Origin: a virus
Reading direction: 5' to 3' (one strand)
DNA length: 28,165 nucleotides
Virus record (IMG/VR): IMGVR_UViG_3300017598_000571
Span: 1 to 28,165 of that record
This document shows, in pieces, positions 6,976 through 15,423 of the stretch. Position numbers and translations under genes: made by a program. Numbering within the stretch: position 1 is the stretch's first letter; each line of letters opens with the position of its first letter. The notes beneath the pieces are model-generated. The model was not told where the DNA came from. It made no database searches and worked only from the letters and a program-made list of their open reading frames with translations.

Positions 6976-7893
6976 ATGGGGGCTTATGAACAATGGAAGA
7001 TGCTGGATATAGTTAGCCCAATTCTGGGCAAGGTACCAATAACCTTTGATTCGAAAGGACAACCTAAGGTATATCTTAAATGGGAGGGAGCGCCGACCAG
7101 TCCTTGGATTAATAATCTTAGAGCGACGGATAGAAGTTGTCCGCTCTGGATGAAGAACTATTTTGATTTCTATGGATTTATTCCCAGAGGGTGCAGGTCT
7201 TGCTGGAAAGTGGTGATGGAGATTTCTACAGTGAGACAGCTGATGAAGATTGAGCAAGATCAACTCGAGTGTGAGTATGATTGCAAGTGTGGGATTGAAT
7301 CCCGACCTCAGACCGGAAAGCTTGGAATGTTTGGAGCCTACTGGTATGCGCCTCTTGCTGAGGGATTAGCTGGTGGGAGAAAGATGTTTCGGTGGCTGAA
7401 TAAGAAGTACCCAGGAGTTAAGCTTTTGCTTAAGCGAGGCTGCACTGAGATGGAGATGCGGTGGAAGCCAAGTGATAGATGGGACGAGTTTGCGGAGAAA
7501 GGTCAGTGGGATATGTACGAAGAGCTGCTTAATACACTCTTTGTTCTTGAGGAAGTTCCCTTTGGCCAGACTCCAAGTATGTTCAAACCAGTGATTCGAG
7601 CGAGATGGGTGGAGTGGGCGTTTGAGCATGGAGATAGAACTTATCTGGATTTTGTAGATAAGCCATTTAAGGAAGATTACTTGACTTATCAATCCAGTAT
7701 TCATAATGAAAAAGACTATATTGGTTCAACATTTGAACCGGTTAAGGTGAAAGGAAACGTGAACTATGGGACCGATTCTAACGCAGGAAGGGAAGAAGCA
7801 GGGGATCATAACCGATCTGAGGAATTGGAAACACGCTCAGAGGAACCACACGAGTCAGGCCAGAAAGAAAAGGTCGGACTTACCCTCCTTTAG
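6976..7893 (+). CDS. Cys-containing phage protein of unknown function (305 residues)
   Basis: The frame starts three bases after the zinc-ribbon gene. Residues 1-70 are beta-rich and hydrophilic. A Cys cluster (C-x2-C near residue 75, then C-x3-C-x-C near residue 97) suggests a metal-binding ribbon within residues 70-105. Residues 110-230 are rich in Trp, Tyr and Phe. The last 45 residues are low-complexity Glu/Arg/Ser and overlap the next gene by 128 bp in another frame. I see no Walker A or nuclease motif, so this is not a terminase. Palindrome copy 4 lies inside the gene and is read as Gly-Ser-Thr-Phe-Glu-Pro. The end of the frame may be shaped by the overlap. Confidence 0.65.
   Translation: MGAYEQWKMLDIVSPILGKVPITFDSKGQPKVYLKWEGAPTSPWINNLRATDRSCPLWMKNYFDFYGFIPRGCRSCWKVVMEISTVRQLMKIEQDQLECEYDCKCGIESRPQTGKLGMFGAYWYAPLAEGLAGGRKMFRWLNKKYPGVKLLLKRGCTEMEMRWKPSDRWDEFAEKGQWDMYEELLNTLFVLEEVPFGQTPSMFKPVIRARWVEWAFEHGDRTYLDFVDKPFKEDYLTYQSSIHNEKDYIGSTFEPVKVKGNVNYGTDSNAGREEAGDHNRSEELETRSEEPHESGQKEKVGLTLL
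7723..7739. repeat. Dispersed palindrome copy 4
   Basis: GGTTCAACATTTGAACC is a perfect 7-3-7 palindrome inside the gene at 6976-7893. Its core ends 27 nt before ATG 7766. The flank CCGGTTAAGG on its right is nearly the same as that of copy 8. Confidence 0.85.
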
Positions 7894-8332
7894 AGAATAT
7901 CGGAGAAGACGTGATCCTCTGATGGTTCCGGATAGAGGATTTACGAAACAGCTGAAGATGCTTGATCCAGACCTTGATGTTGTATGGGACTGGGGAGCTG
8001 ATCGGTGGGAGATCTGGTGCTTTCCCAAGGATGGAGCACCTGCTTATATGGTGACAAGGGTTCAGACGAAGGGGAAGGGTTATCGAGAGCTTGGGCAGGA
8101 CCTACTCCTAAGCATTCAGATGCACAGACAGCTAAGTGCGGATCAAATTCTTAACTACCTGGATGAGCATAACAATCAACTCATGAGAAGGAAAGAGATT
8201 GAGTTTAAAGCGAAGATCATGGATATGGCTAAAGACTCGTATGGACCTCTGTTTATTGAGACGAGTCAAGTGCCTAAGGCTTATGAAAAGATAGAGCAGA
8301 GTCAGACACAGAAAATTTTGGAGGTGATTTAA
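7766..8332 (+). CDS. Hypothetical 188-residue protein, overlapping the previous gene by 128 bp
   Basis: ATG 7766 has an AAGGAAAC tract about ten bases upstream and would give an Arg/Lys-rich N-terminus. An alternative in-frame ATG at 7922, after the previous stop, gives a shorter protein of 136 residues but has a poor ribosome site. The conserved-looking core (Trp-Asp-Trp-Gly-Ala-Asp-Arg-Trp-Glu-Ile-Trp) follows residue 70. A helical charged C-terminal half resembles small phage head-completion or assembly proteins, but no family is recognised. Palindrome copy 4, 27 nt upstream, matches the spacing seen before other starts and mildly supports ATG 7766. Confidence 0.6.
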   Translation: MGPILTQEGKKQGIITDLRNWKHAQRNHTSQARKKRSDLPSFREYRRRRDPLMVPDRGFTKQLKMLDPDLDVVWDWGADRWEIWCFPKDGAPAYMVTRVQTKGKGYRELGQDLLLSIQMHRQLSADQILNYLDEHNNQLMRRKEIEFKAKIMDMAKDSYGPLFIETSQVPKAYEKIEQSQTQKILEVI

Positions 8333-8333
8333 G

Positions 8334-8699
8334 ATGAGTGAGTACGGAGAACCTAAAAGTCCTGGACGTTACGCAACTGAGGGAACGCTTCACGAAGATA
8401 CAATGCGAAAAATGGATAGGGCGAGAGCAAAACTTAAAACTAATGAAGCAAAGGTTGAGAATTATAAGATCACTAAGGAGATGAAAGATTTCTCGAAGAA
8501 CTTTAAGAAGGTGCAACAACTCTCGGCAATTCTCCAGCAGGGGTTGCAGATTCAGTTGGGTGAGGCAGATCAAACGAGGAAGATGCTTCATGAGACGAAT
8601 GCGATCAGGGAACAGTTGCTTCTCCAGGCTCCGAAGTCTCCGACGAATGAGGTTGAGGGACAAGAGCTTGATGTTAGAAATCTGTATATGAATTACTAA
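8334..8699 (+). CDS. Hypothetical coiled-coil protein (121 residues)
   Basis: The start ATG 8334 follows a strong GGAGGTGAT site within the end of the previous gene, and one base separates the stop from the start. Residues 20-105 are almost continuous amphipathic helix with Lys/Glu/Gln heptads (Phe-Ser-Lys-Asn-Phe-Lys-Lys-Val-Gln-Gln-Leu), ending in a short acidic tail. It is probably a small virion or assembly protein, given the neighbours. No motif is recognised. Confidence 0.65.
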   Translation: MSEYGEPKSPGRYATEGTLHEDTMRKMDRARAKLKTNEAKVENYKITKEMKDFSKNFKKVQQLSAILQQGLQIQLGEADQTRKMLHETNAIREQLLLQAPKSPTNEVEGQELDVRNLYMNY

Positions 8700-8710
8700 G
8701 CGAGGAACTT

Positions 8711-9556
8711 ATGAACGCTTATGAAATGTTTGATGAGGTGAAGGATAATGTTGGCCGAGATGAGGTAGGCTCGAGTGGTCACTGGACCGAGGCAGGGATT
8801 CTGCGCAAGCTGAACAAGGGTCAGAGGTATGCCTACCAACTGATTAGTCAGACTCCTGGGGATTGGTTTGTTAAGAGCGAAGCTCTGACTCCAGTAGCAA
8901 GTGTGGTGACTCTGCCTGTCGATTGTGCCAAGCCAGTATATATGGAGCTGGTGTCGAATGGAGTAGAGATCCCGATTAATACTACGGTAAGGGAGAGGAG
9001 AGAAAGTCGCCTCTCGACTGTGAATCTCGAGACCTCAGGTTTTAATGCGTACCTACTCGAGGGAACCATTGAGATCAATCAAGACGCCTTCACTGATCAA
9101 GTAAGGCTTTGGTATGAGAGAAGGATTCCCGATCTCCATTTTGGAACCGCGGCTGCAGGAGCGGCAACCTCACTTACTCTTGAAGCTTCTAAGCAGGCAA
9201 GTCTCTTGGCTGACTATTACAACGGAGTTATTCTTGAGACTGTCTCAGGAACAGGTGCTCCAACAAGAGATACGATCTCAGACTATGCGGCTCTGACTCG
9301 AGTGTGTACCGTGAGTGGAACCTACGACTCGACTACAGTTTATGGCACAGTCTCAGTGTTACCTATCGAGGCGTGTGACTTGATCGTCTTGGATGCAACA
9401 GTCAATCTCTTGGCCAAACCGAGTTCTGCCCTCGACCCTAAGTACTTTGAATTCTTCTTGAGCCAGAAGAAGAAAGCAGGAGAAGCTCTCGAGGATTGGT
9501 GTAGTCTTCGACTGAAGAACTCTAACCGAGTGAGGAGCATCGGCTATGGGGAATGA
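8711..9556 (+). CDS. Head-tail adaptor protein
   Basis: This 281-residue protein starts with a helical domain (Met-Phe-Asp-Glu-Val-Lys-Asp-Asn-Val, then Lys-Leu-Asn-Lys-Gly-Gln-Arg-Tyr-Ala) and continues with a beta-rich domain (Phe-Val-Lys-Ser-Glu-Ala-Leu-Thr-Pro-Val, Leu-Pro-Val-Asp-Cys-Ala-Lys-Pro-Val). It ends in helices (Ala-Thr-Val-Asn-Leu-Leu-Ala-Lys). This pattern is that of podovirus adaptor proteins (the gatekeeper or tail-tubular-A role), which bind below the portal and carry the nozzle. It is followed at once by the nozzle-like gene, with an 11 bp overlap. Assignment is from memory of the family pattern and gene order. Confidence 0.65.
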   Translation: MNAYEMFDEVKDNVGRDEVGSSGHWTEAGILRKLNKGQRYAYQLISQTPGDWFVKSEALTPVASVVTLPVDCAKPVYMELVSNGVEIPINTTVRERRESRLSTVNLETSGFNAYLLEGTIEINQDAFTDQVRLWYERRIPDLHFGTAAAGAATSLTLEASKQASLLADYYNGVILETVSGTGAPTRDTISDYAALTRVCTVSGTYDSTTVYGTVSVLPIEACDLIVLDATVNLLAKPSSALDPKYFEFFLSQKKKAGEALEDWCSLRLKNSNRVRSIGYGE

Positions 9557-11972
9557 GATACGAAAAGAGCCCTTCATTGGTAAGTATGATGGAGTAGTTC
9601 CTCCGGTTCTACTAACTAAAGGAGGTATTTCTGATGGGAAAAATATTCGGAAGGTCTCTGAGACTGGTGGATGGAAAGGTCGAAAAGGCTGTGTACTTAA
9701 TAATACCACCGCGATGGAGTCAAGTGCCTCAGTTATCACTCTCCATCAATATACAAATCCTAAGCAGAGTGACTATCATTTTATCGCTCAATGTAATTCA
9801 AAACTTCTCGATGCAACTAATGATCCGCCAGCTGCGGGAACGACCTTCGGGAGTGATCTGGGACTCACGGTGGGGACCTCGCCCGGAGTAAGTACAGTCG
9901 TAGGGGAGACCTGGTTTTATGCAGACGGATCAGGAAGACCTGCGGTTTGGGGAGGAGATTCACCCTTCCCGATGGGATGGTTTACTTATGATACCTCTAA
10001 CACAGCACTTTGTGACTATACTAAAGAAGTTACCGATGGAGACACGACTACCTCTGGTCTTATTCTTGCTGCTTCTGATGATTACTTCATCCTTATTACT
10101 CCTGAGCGTTGTGAGGGCGTTACACTCGATCTCGGAGACGTCAACAGCAATGCAGAGACACTCACAGTTGAGGCTTGGAGAGGAGGGAGTTGGACAGGAG
10201 TTTCGGGGACCTCAGATGGAACCTTGGATACAGGAAAGACTCTCGCCCAAGACGGATCAATCACCTGGACGAGATCAACTTCCGATGACCTTAAGATTGT
10301 CGGAAACATGCAAGGATACGCCTACAAGTTCACTTGGAGCGGGGCTTTGTCAGGAACCGTGACGGTCTTGGAAGCTACGGTTACTATGGACGCAGACTTG
10401 ATGACTAATAAATGGAATGGTCTGTGGGAGTGGGTGACTGGGTGTAGGTTCTATGACGTTTCTGCTACAGAATATCAAGAGTGCCTTGGCAAGGTTACGA
10501 ATGAATCAGATGCACAATATATTGACATTAGCGAAGGAGCAACAGGTGACTATATCTATATTAAGACTCCGGAGCCTGCAACTGGATTCGGTTTCGGGGT
10601 GGCTACTGGGTACTCAAATACCGAAGCAGGAAATATTGACCTCATCGAGGTGTGGGATGGAGATGATTGGGAGGATATTTCCATTGTTAAGGAGGATGAT
10701 GGGACTCTTAATGGAGCTGGAACAGACTCCTTCTCCCAAACAGGCAGAGTCACTTTTAATGCAGCTTCAATTACTGCACGAAAGCGGACTTTCGAGGGGG
10801 ATGATCTCCCAGGTTATTGGTATCGTGTAAGCTGGGATGCAACGCTGGCGACTGATGTAAGGATCTACGCGGTTCTCTATGCTCCTCTTCCCGAGACTCT
10901 TGGTAAGGTGAACGGGGTTATTGAGTTTAAGGGAAGACTGATGGTTTGGGAAGAGGGAGAGAACCGACTTAGATACTCGGCTAAAAATAAACCTTGGGCA
11001 TTTTCTGGAAGTGATAGTGGCTGGACTGATCCCTTTGGCGGCGAAGATGAAGTGGTAATGGTCGAGAAGTTTTACAATGAACTCGTTGTTTTTAAGGGAC
11101 CTGGGAAAGGGGTTTACCTTCTGGAGGGATATAGTCCAGCCACCTTAGGGATTCTTCAACTCTCTTCGACTCACGGACTTGCAAGTAAGAAGACGGTGGT
11201 CTCGGTAGAGGTTGGGTTCCCTGGGATGCATCAAGATGAGCCAGTGAATATTCTAATCTGGCAGGAGGTTGATGGTGTCTATGTACTTGATGGAAGGAAG
11301 CCGAAGAAAGTGTCTGGACCAGTGGCGCATTACTTTGATACTGAGTACGCTACCGCAATCGCAGCTAACTCAATCAGGTCTCTCCAGGCGTTTCCAGACC
11401 CGCTTAAAAATGAGTACCATTTGCTCATTCCAAGTGGAGAACTTGTTTTCAACTATGTTACAGATGAGTGGTATCCGCCCTGGGATAGAGCCATTGACCT
11501 TAATACTGGAGTCGCCCTCAGGGGAACAGACGACCGGATCTATACTTATGGTGCCAGTTCAGCTGGCCTCGTAATGAGATTGGAGAATGACACGAGTGAT
11601 AAGAATGCTTCGAATGTTGATCAGACAATTCAGCATGGGGTTAAGTGTAGAGCTTTTGGAGCCTTGGAAGAGGGAGGAGTAACGCTGGAATTTGCTCTTC
11701 GGAGAATTTGGGCAGAGCTGAAGGCAGAGGCGAGTGGAGCTGTAGTGACTAAGACCTATAAGAACCGAGCCAGTTCGGGGACTACTCAGAGCAATCCAGC
11801 AGCAATCTCGATGGTCAACTCGGGATATGATATGGCGGTAGATTTTTTGACCTGTTCAATCACTGGGTGTTATGCGATGGAGGTAGAGATTACGACCAAC
11901 ACCTTAGACCTAAGCTTTGAAATCTGGAGCATGATCTTTGAGTTAGAAGTCCAACGATTGGTTGGCCAGTAG
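9546..11972 (+). CDS. Tail nozzle-like (tail tubular B role) beta-propeller protein
   Basis: This 808-residue protein begins Gly-Ile-Ser-Asp-Gly-Lys-Asn-Ile-Arg-Lys followed by Gly-Trp-Lys-Gly-Arg-Lys-Gly-Cys, a pattern seen at the N-terminus of podovirus nozzle/stopper proteins. A long beta-rich region carries two similar segments (Asp-Val-Asn-Ser-Asn-Ala-Glu near residue 198 and later Trp-Asp-Gly-Asp-Asp-Trp-Glu-Asp-Ile near 374). The C-terminal third contains Asn-Gly-Val-Ile-Glu-Phe-Lys-Gly-Arg-Leu-Met-Val-Trp and Leu-Val-Val-Phe-Lys-Gly-Pro-Gly, typical of the propeller of these proteins. It probably forms the hexameric tube end through which DNA leaves. GAGGAG precedes ATG 9546, which overlaps the adaptor gene. 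Confidence 0.7.
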   Translation: MGNEIRKEPFIGKYDGVVPPVLLTKGGISDGKNIRKVSETGGWKGRKGCVLNNTTAMESSASVITLHQYTNPKQSDYHFIAQCNSKLLDATNDPPAAGTTFGSDLGLTVGTSPGVSTVVGETWFYADGSGRPAVWGGDSPFPMGWFTYDTSNTALCDYTKEVTDGDTTTSGLILAASDDYFILITPERCEGVTLDLGDVNSNAETLTVEAWRGGSWTGVSGTSDGTLDTGKTLAQDGSITWTRSTSDDLKIVGNMQGYAYKFTWSGALSGTVTVLEATVTMDADLMTNKWNGLWEWVTGCRFYDVSATEYQECLGKVTNESDAQYIDISEGATGDYIYIKTPEPATGFGFGVATGYSNTEAGNIDLIEVWDGDDWEDISIVKEDDGTLNGAGTDSFSQTGRVTFNAASITARKRTFEGDDLPGYWYRVSWDATLATDVRIYAVLYAPLPETLGKVNGVIEFKGRLMVWEEGENRLRYSAKNKPWAFSGSDSGWTDPFGGEDEVVMVEKFYNELVVFKGPGKGVYLLEGYSPATLGILQLSSTHGLASKKTVVSVEVGFPGMHQDEPVNILIWQEVDGVYVLDGRKPKKVSGPVAHYFDTEYATAIAANSIRSLQAFPDPLKNEYHLLIPSGELVFNYVTDEWYPPWDRAIDLNTGVALRGTDDRIYTYGASSAGLVMRLENDTSDKNASNVDQTIQHGVKCRAFGALEEGGVTLEFALRRIWAELKAEASGAVVTKTYKNRASSGTTQSNPAAISMVNSGYDMAVDFLTCSITGCYAMEVEITTNTLDLSFEIWSMIFELEVQRLVGQ

Positions 11973-11974
11973 TC

Positions 11975-12004
11975 GTTCAATTTTTGAACCACTTGAGGAT
12001 TTTT
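11975..12004. repeat. Dispersed palindrome copy 5 with conserved right flank
   Basis: The core GTTCAATTTTTGAAC (11975-11989) starts two bases after the nozzle stop. The right flank CACTTGAGGA and the following T-run match copy 6 at 28 of 30 positions. Here the flank contributes the GAGG that serves GTG 12005. Confidence 0.88.
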
Positions 12005-13453
12005 GTGTATTCATCTAAGAAACCATATCAAAGAGCGAGTAAAGGTTCGACGAGATTCCTGAATAATTCAGTTGGACCTGAATCAGTGTTTGAGAAACCT
12101 TATTTGCAGGGTGAGTACGGAGATATGAATCAAGCTCCGAATACTCCTGAGGTCCCGCCAGGGGTAGGAGGTTATGGCGGGTTAGTATGTATGTACTCAG
12201 GAAACGAGTGTGAGATTAATGCTGAGTGTTACGCAGGGCCAGAGATCAGGATTGTTGGAGGACCAGAAGAGTCGGGAGCTGGATACTTAGACCCAGTTGC
12301 TACTGCAGGATTCTTAGCTGATTGGAGTATTGGAGATGATGTTAGGCATATTACTCTGGTACTTGATCCTAATCAGACCAGGAACATTATTGAGGTTACC
12401 TTTGTTGACGGCTGGGGGAATGAATATACTGAGGTAATTGATGTAACTTGTGCTGGACCCCCTGAATGGTTACTGGTTGTTAATTTTACAGATCTTGATG
12501 GAACATTGAATAGTTCGCTTGACACTATCATCTATGATATAGCTGAGGATAGTCTAATTACTGGACCAGATAATGAGATTTGGATTAGCCCAGATTTGGG
12601 AGTTAATTGGACAGAAGAAGCTACAACTGCTGGATACACAAATGAAGGAGTTCATGATCCAGCTCATGGAACAAATGTAGTTCTTGGTTATGCAAGAAGA
12701 ATTTATGTAAGTTCTAATGGAGGAGATACTTGGGCACTTGAGGAAACACTCGCAGGGCTTAGTGATTCAGATGAAATAGATGCAATAATTTATGATCCAG
12801 TTAATGAGAATATTATAGCATTTGTAGGGCTTAGTGGTGACCCAGATATCGAAGTCTGGCAAAGTACTGACGGCGGATACAACTGGACATTGAAGGATAC
12901 ACTTACTGATACTTATGGTGTGATGGGAGCTACATTTGATTCAGATAATGATACGATTCTCCTTCTTACAGGACACAGGGTTGGGACATCCCATGCAGGA
13001 GAGGTTTGGATAAGTGATGATGGAGGAGACACTTGGGCACTTAAGAAAGATCTTAAAACAGATTACTCTCTTGACTTTCTTATGGCAATCGCTTATGATA
13101 CAGCAAGATCTCAACTTATCATAAATGCTAGAAAAGCAACAGGAAACACCTTTACTTGGGTGAGTGATGATGGAGGAACAACTTGGTCGGAGGCAGGAGA
13201 TTTAGGTTTTATTGCTACATATCCTTTTCTTGTATATAGCCCCAGTGCAGATAAATTATATACAATAAGATTTGATTCGGGGTCCTATATTTATTCAAGT
13301 TCGACAGGAGGAGCAAGTTGGACGCTTCAATATTCTTTTTCAGACACAAGTGATGAAGTAGATGCTTTAGTTCACATTCCAGCTCTAAAGACTACATTTG
13401 CAGGAACTACAAGCGGTAGCTCCAAAGTAAAGCTTTGGGCAATAATTGAATAA
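12005..13453 (+). CDS. Asp-box (BNR) beta-propeller protein, candidate receptor-binding protein
   Basis: I choose GTG 12005 (482 residues) because GAGG lies six bases upstream. A TTG at 11984 in frame lies within a palindrome and has no ribosome site. The N-terminal 150 residues are a separate domain with Cys residues and Gly/Pro turns. From about 12580 to the end at least six Asp-box type motifs (Ser-x-Asp-x-Gly-x-x-Trp and close variants) recur at about 120-165 bp spacing: 12586, 12710, 12863, 13012, 13161 and 13296. Such boxes stabilise sialidase-like and sortilin-like propellers. None of the catalytic residues of a sialidase can be assigned. The repeat half is more A/T-rich in codon use than its neighbours, suggesting exchange of a host-recognition module. 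Confidence 0.7.
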   Translation: MYSSKKPYQRASKGSTRFLNNSVGPESVFEKPYLQGEYGDMNQAPNTPEVPPGVGGYGGLVCMYSGNECEINAECYAGPEIRIVGGPEESGAGYLDPVATAGFLADWSIGDDVRHITLVLDPNQTRNIIEVTFVDGWGNEYTEVIDVTCAGPPEWLLVVNFTDLDGTLNSSLDTIIYDIAEDSLITGPDNEIWISPDLGVNWTEEATTAGYTNEGVHDPAHGTNVVLGYARRIYVSSNGGDTWALEETLAGLSDSDEIDAIIYDPVNENIIAFVGLSGDPDIEVWQSTDGGYNWTLKDTLTDTYGVMGATFDSDNDTILLLTGHRVGTSHAGEVWISDDGGDTWALKKDLKTDYSLDFLMAIAYDTARSQLIINARKATGNTFTWVSDDGGTTWSEAGDLGFIATYPFLVYSPSADKLYTIRFDSGSYIYSSSTGGASWTLQYSFSDTSDEVDALVHIPALKTTFAGTTSGSSKVKLWAIIE

Positions 13454-13464
13454 GGAGAATCAAA

Positions 13465-14040
13465 ATGCCTTACGGAGATCTACAAACATTCTTACCAAGA
13501 GCAGAAGGGCAAGTTCTTGATGTGGAGAGAGCGAGAGCGGAAGGAGCGAGTCGGGCGAACTATCTGAGTCAGATGGATCAGTTCTCTGAACAGCTCGAGG
13601 AGTCAGCAAGACAGTTTGACCTGAGTCAGTCTCTGGCTGAGAGACAATTTGAATGGAGCTCTGGGTTTGAGGAGACAAGACTTGCAGAGGAGACACGTAT
13701 TGCTGATGAGAAGATGGAGCTAGATAGATATCTAGGAGAGCTTCAAGGAGGGTATTGGGAGTCTCAGATTGAGCTTGGTAAGATGGAGATAGGGATTAGG
13801 GAGAAAGAACTGGAGATGAAGGGAAAAGAGCAAGACTATCTTCAGGGTTATTACTCCAGTCAGCTCGAGATGGAGAAATCTCGATTTGGGGTTGAGTCTC
13901 AGCTCATGATAAAAGAGCTTTATCCGGTTGTAGACGCTTGGCAACCTTACAGCTTTGGTACTGGCCGAGGAAAATATGACAAGAATCTTAAGCCGAGACA
14001 AGCTTTTGCAAGAGCTCATGGAATTAAACTTTACGGCTAA
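13465..14040 (+). CDS. Coiled-coil internal virion protein candidate (191 residues)
   Basis: The start ATG 13465 has AAGGAG upstream. Residues 15-150 are a nearly unbroken charged coiled coil with Glu/Gln/Arg heptads (Glu-Glu-Ser-Ala-Arg-Gln-Phe-Asp-Leu-Ser, Glu-Met-Glu-Lys). It ends in a Tyr/Gly-rich segment. It opens a run of three genes that closes the structural operon, the place where podoviruses encode internal core proteins ejected with DNA. The role is inferred from position and composition. Confidence 0.6.
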   Translation: MPYGDLQTFLPRAEGQVLDVERARAEGASRANYLSQMDQFSEQLEESARQFDLSQSLAERQFEWSSGFEETRLAEETRIADEKMELDRYLGELQGGYWESQIELGKMEIGIREKELEMKGKEQDYLQGYYSSQLEMEKSRFGVESQLMIKELYPVVDAWQPYSFGTGRGKYDKNLKPRQAFARAHGIKLYG

Positions 14041-14052
14041 CGGAGAAATTCG

Positions 14053-15420
14053 ATGCAATTATCTTATCCCAAAATAGGAAAAGGTCCGACCATGAGAAGT
14101 CTTATTGGACGGGCCAAGGCTGTGTATAAGAGAGATCATCCAGTTTACACTCGGGCTTATGGGGGAGGCGGAGGTCACTCTGAAGAAAGAGCTCAAATAA
14201 GACTCGAGTCAGATTTGGAGTATCGAGCCTTTCAGAAGCAGAAAGATATTGCTACGTTCGATCAGAACGAAAGGAAGATGCAGGCGACGGAGAGAAAGCA
14301 ATCCTTGGATCGGAACAAAGAGCTGGTTTATAAGAGTATTGAGCTCCTGAATATTGCCAAGGCTAATGGGAATATGGCACTCCAGAAGAATATTATTGCA
14401 GGAATGGAGGGATACTTGAGAGCCTTGGACCCTCATATGCAGAGTCTGATTGCTCCGATAATCCAATCTGGGCCATTCTCTCCTGAAGCAACTAAGATGC
14501 GGAAGTGGGATGAGCATAATCCAATGCCTCAGGACTTTCGAAGAGTTGACCCAAACCTAAATCCTGAGATGTATGCAAATGCTTGGAGCGACTGGCAAGG
14601 TTGGCATGAAGCAAGGGAGTTGTTTCGGACAGGTAAAGCTCCCCACAAGAGACAATTTGGAAGGATCAACAAGGATCTGGCAGTAGTCAGAACTAAGGAT
14701 GGCGCGATGGTGATGAGTGATGAAGATATGCAGCTTGATGCTATGGCCAAGAAGTATGATGTTCCCTTAGGTCAGATGCTCCTTGAGGGAGGAGTGAGAG
14801 GTAGGCCAATTACTGTAGAGCAGGATGGTCAGAAAGTGGTAAGAAGGTTTAATGTCGACCTCTCTGGAAATCGAACAATCGAACTTGTGAGTCAAGATCC
14901 TAAGAAAGGAACTGAAGAGGGAGGAGTGTGGGCAGCAACCTTTGAGATGTGGGATGATCTCAATTCGGATGAACAAAAGAAAGCTAAGTTCTCGACTATT
15001 GCTCAGGCCAAGGCTTTTATTGATACTGGACCTGAGAAGGAAAGAGATCAGAGGGTGAGGGAGTACTCGGACAAGTACTTTAAACCTGCTCATGGTGGGA
15101 ACTTTATAGTGAGAAAGGATGGAACTACTGCAGTTGTATTTGGTGAGCGAGATATACTTGAAAACTATCATGTAATTATTAATTCTCAGGGAAGGGTATT
15201 CACTGAGCATGGAGAAGATCTTGGACCTTATGAGACTGCGGCAGAATCACTTCGCTTTCGAACAGAGGTAATGGAGAGTCAACGAGTTGAGAAGGAAAGA
15301 GAAATGAAGGCAAGAGGCGGAGCTGTTCGACGAGGAAGAGTTGGAGGTGCGCTTCGAATGATTGAAGAGAAGAAGAGAAATGAGCACGGATCTTCAGGTG
15401 TTTCAGGAAGCTGGGAGTAA
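14053..15420 (+). CDS. Internal virion protein candidate (455 residues)
   Basis: The start ATG 14053 has GGAGAAA upstream. An N-terminal Gly-rich region (Arg-Ala-Tyr-Gly-Gly-Gly-Gly-Gly-His) is followed by a long helical segment (about 50-130) with Lys/Glu heptads, a mixed middle with Pro-rich turns, a compact part with Trp-Ala-Ala-Thr-Phe-Glu-Met-Trp-Asp near residue 297, and an Arg/Lys/Glu-rich C-terminus ending in a Ser/Gly tail. No enzyme motif (for example lysozyme Glu or Cys-His) is visible. With the genes on both sides it probably forms part of an internal core or ejection apparatus. Confidence 0.6.
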   Translation: MQLSYPKIGKGPTMRSLIGRAKAVYKRDHPVYTRAYGGGGGHSEERAQIRLESDLEYRAFQKQKDIATFDQNERKMQATERKQSLDRNKELVYKSIELLNIAKANGNMALQKNIIAGMEGYLRALDPHMQSLIAPIIQSGPFSPEATKMRKWDEHNPMPQDFRRVDPNLNPEMYANAWSDWQGWHEARELFRTGKAPHKRQFGRINKDLAVVRTKDGAMVMSDEDMQLDAMAKKYDVPLGQMLLEGGVRGRPITVEQDGQKVVRRFNVDLSGNRTIELVSQDPKKGTEEGGVWAATFEMWDDLNSDEQKKAKFSTIAQAKAFIDTGPEKERDQRVREYSDKYFKPAHGGNFIVRKDGTTAVVFGERDILENYHVIINSQGRVFTEHGEDLGPYETAAESLRFRTEVMESQRVEKEREMKARGGAVRRGRVGGALRMIEEKKRNEHGSSGVSGSWE

Positions 15421-15423
15421 ATT

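Noticed and set aside
6976-8332. Terminase subunit at 6976-7893 or 7766-8332
   Set aside because: I see no Walker A or B and no nuclease Asp triad in either protein.
9359-9739. Long antisense frames opposite structural genes, for example 9359-9739 and 4962-5447 on the - strand
   Set aside because: They lack ribosome sites, have odd composition and lie opposite clearly coding genes. They look like shadows.
11984-12004. TTG 11984 as start of the Asp-box protein
   Set aside because: It lies inside palindrome copy 5 and has no ribosome site. GTG 12005 has GAGG six bases upstream.
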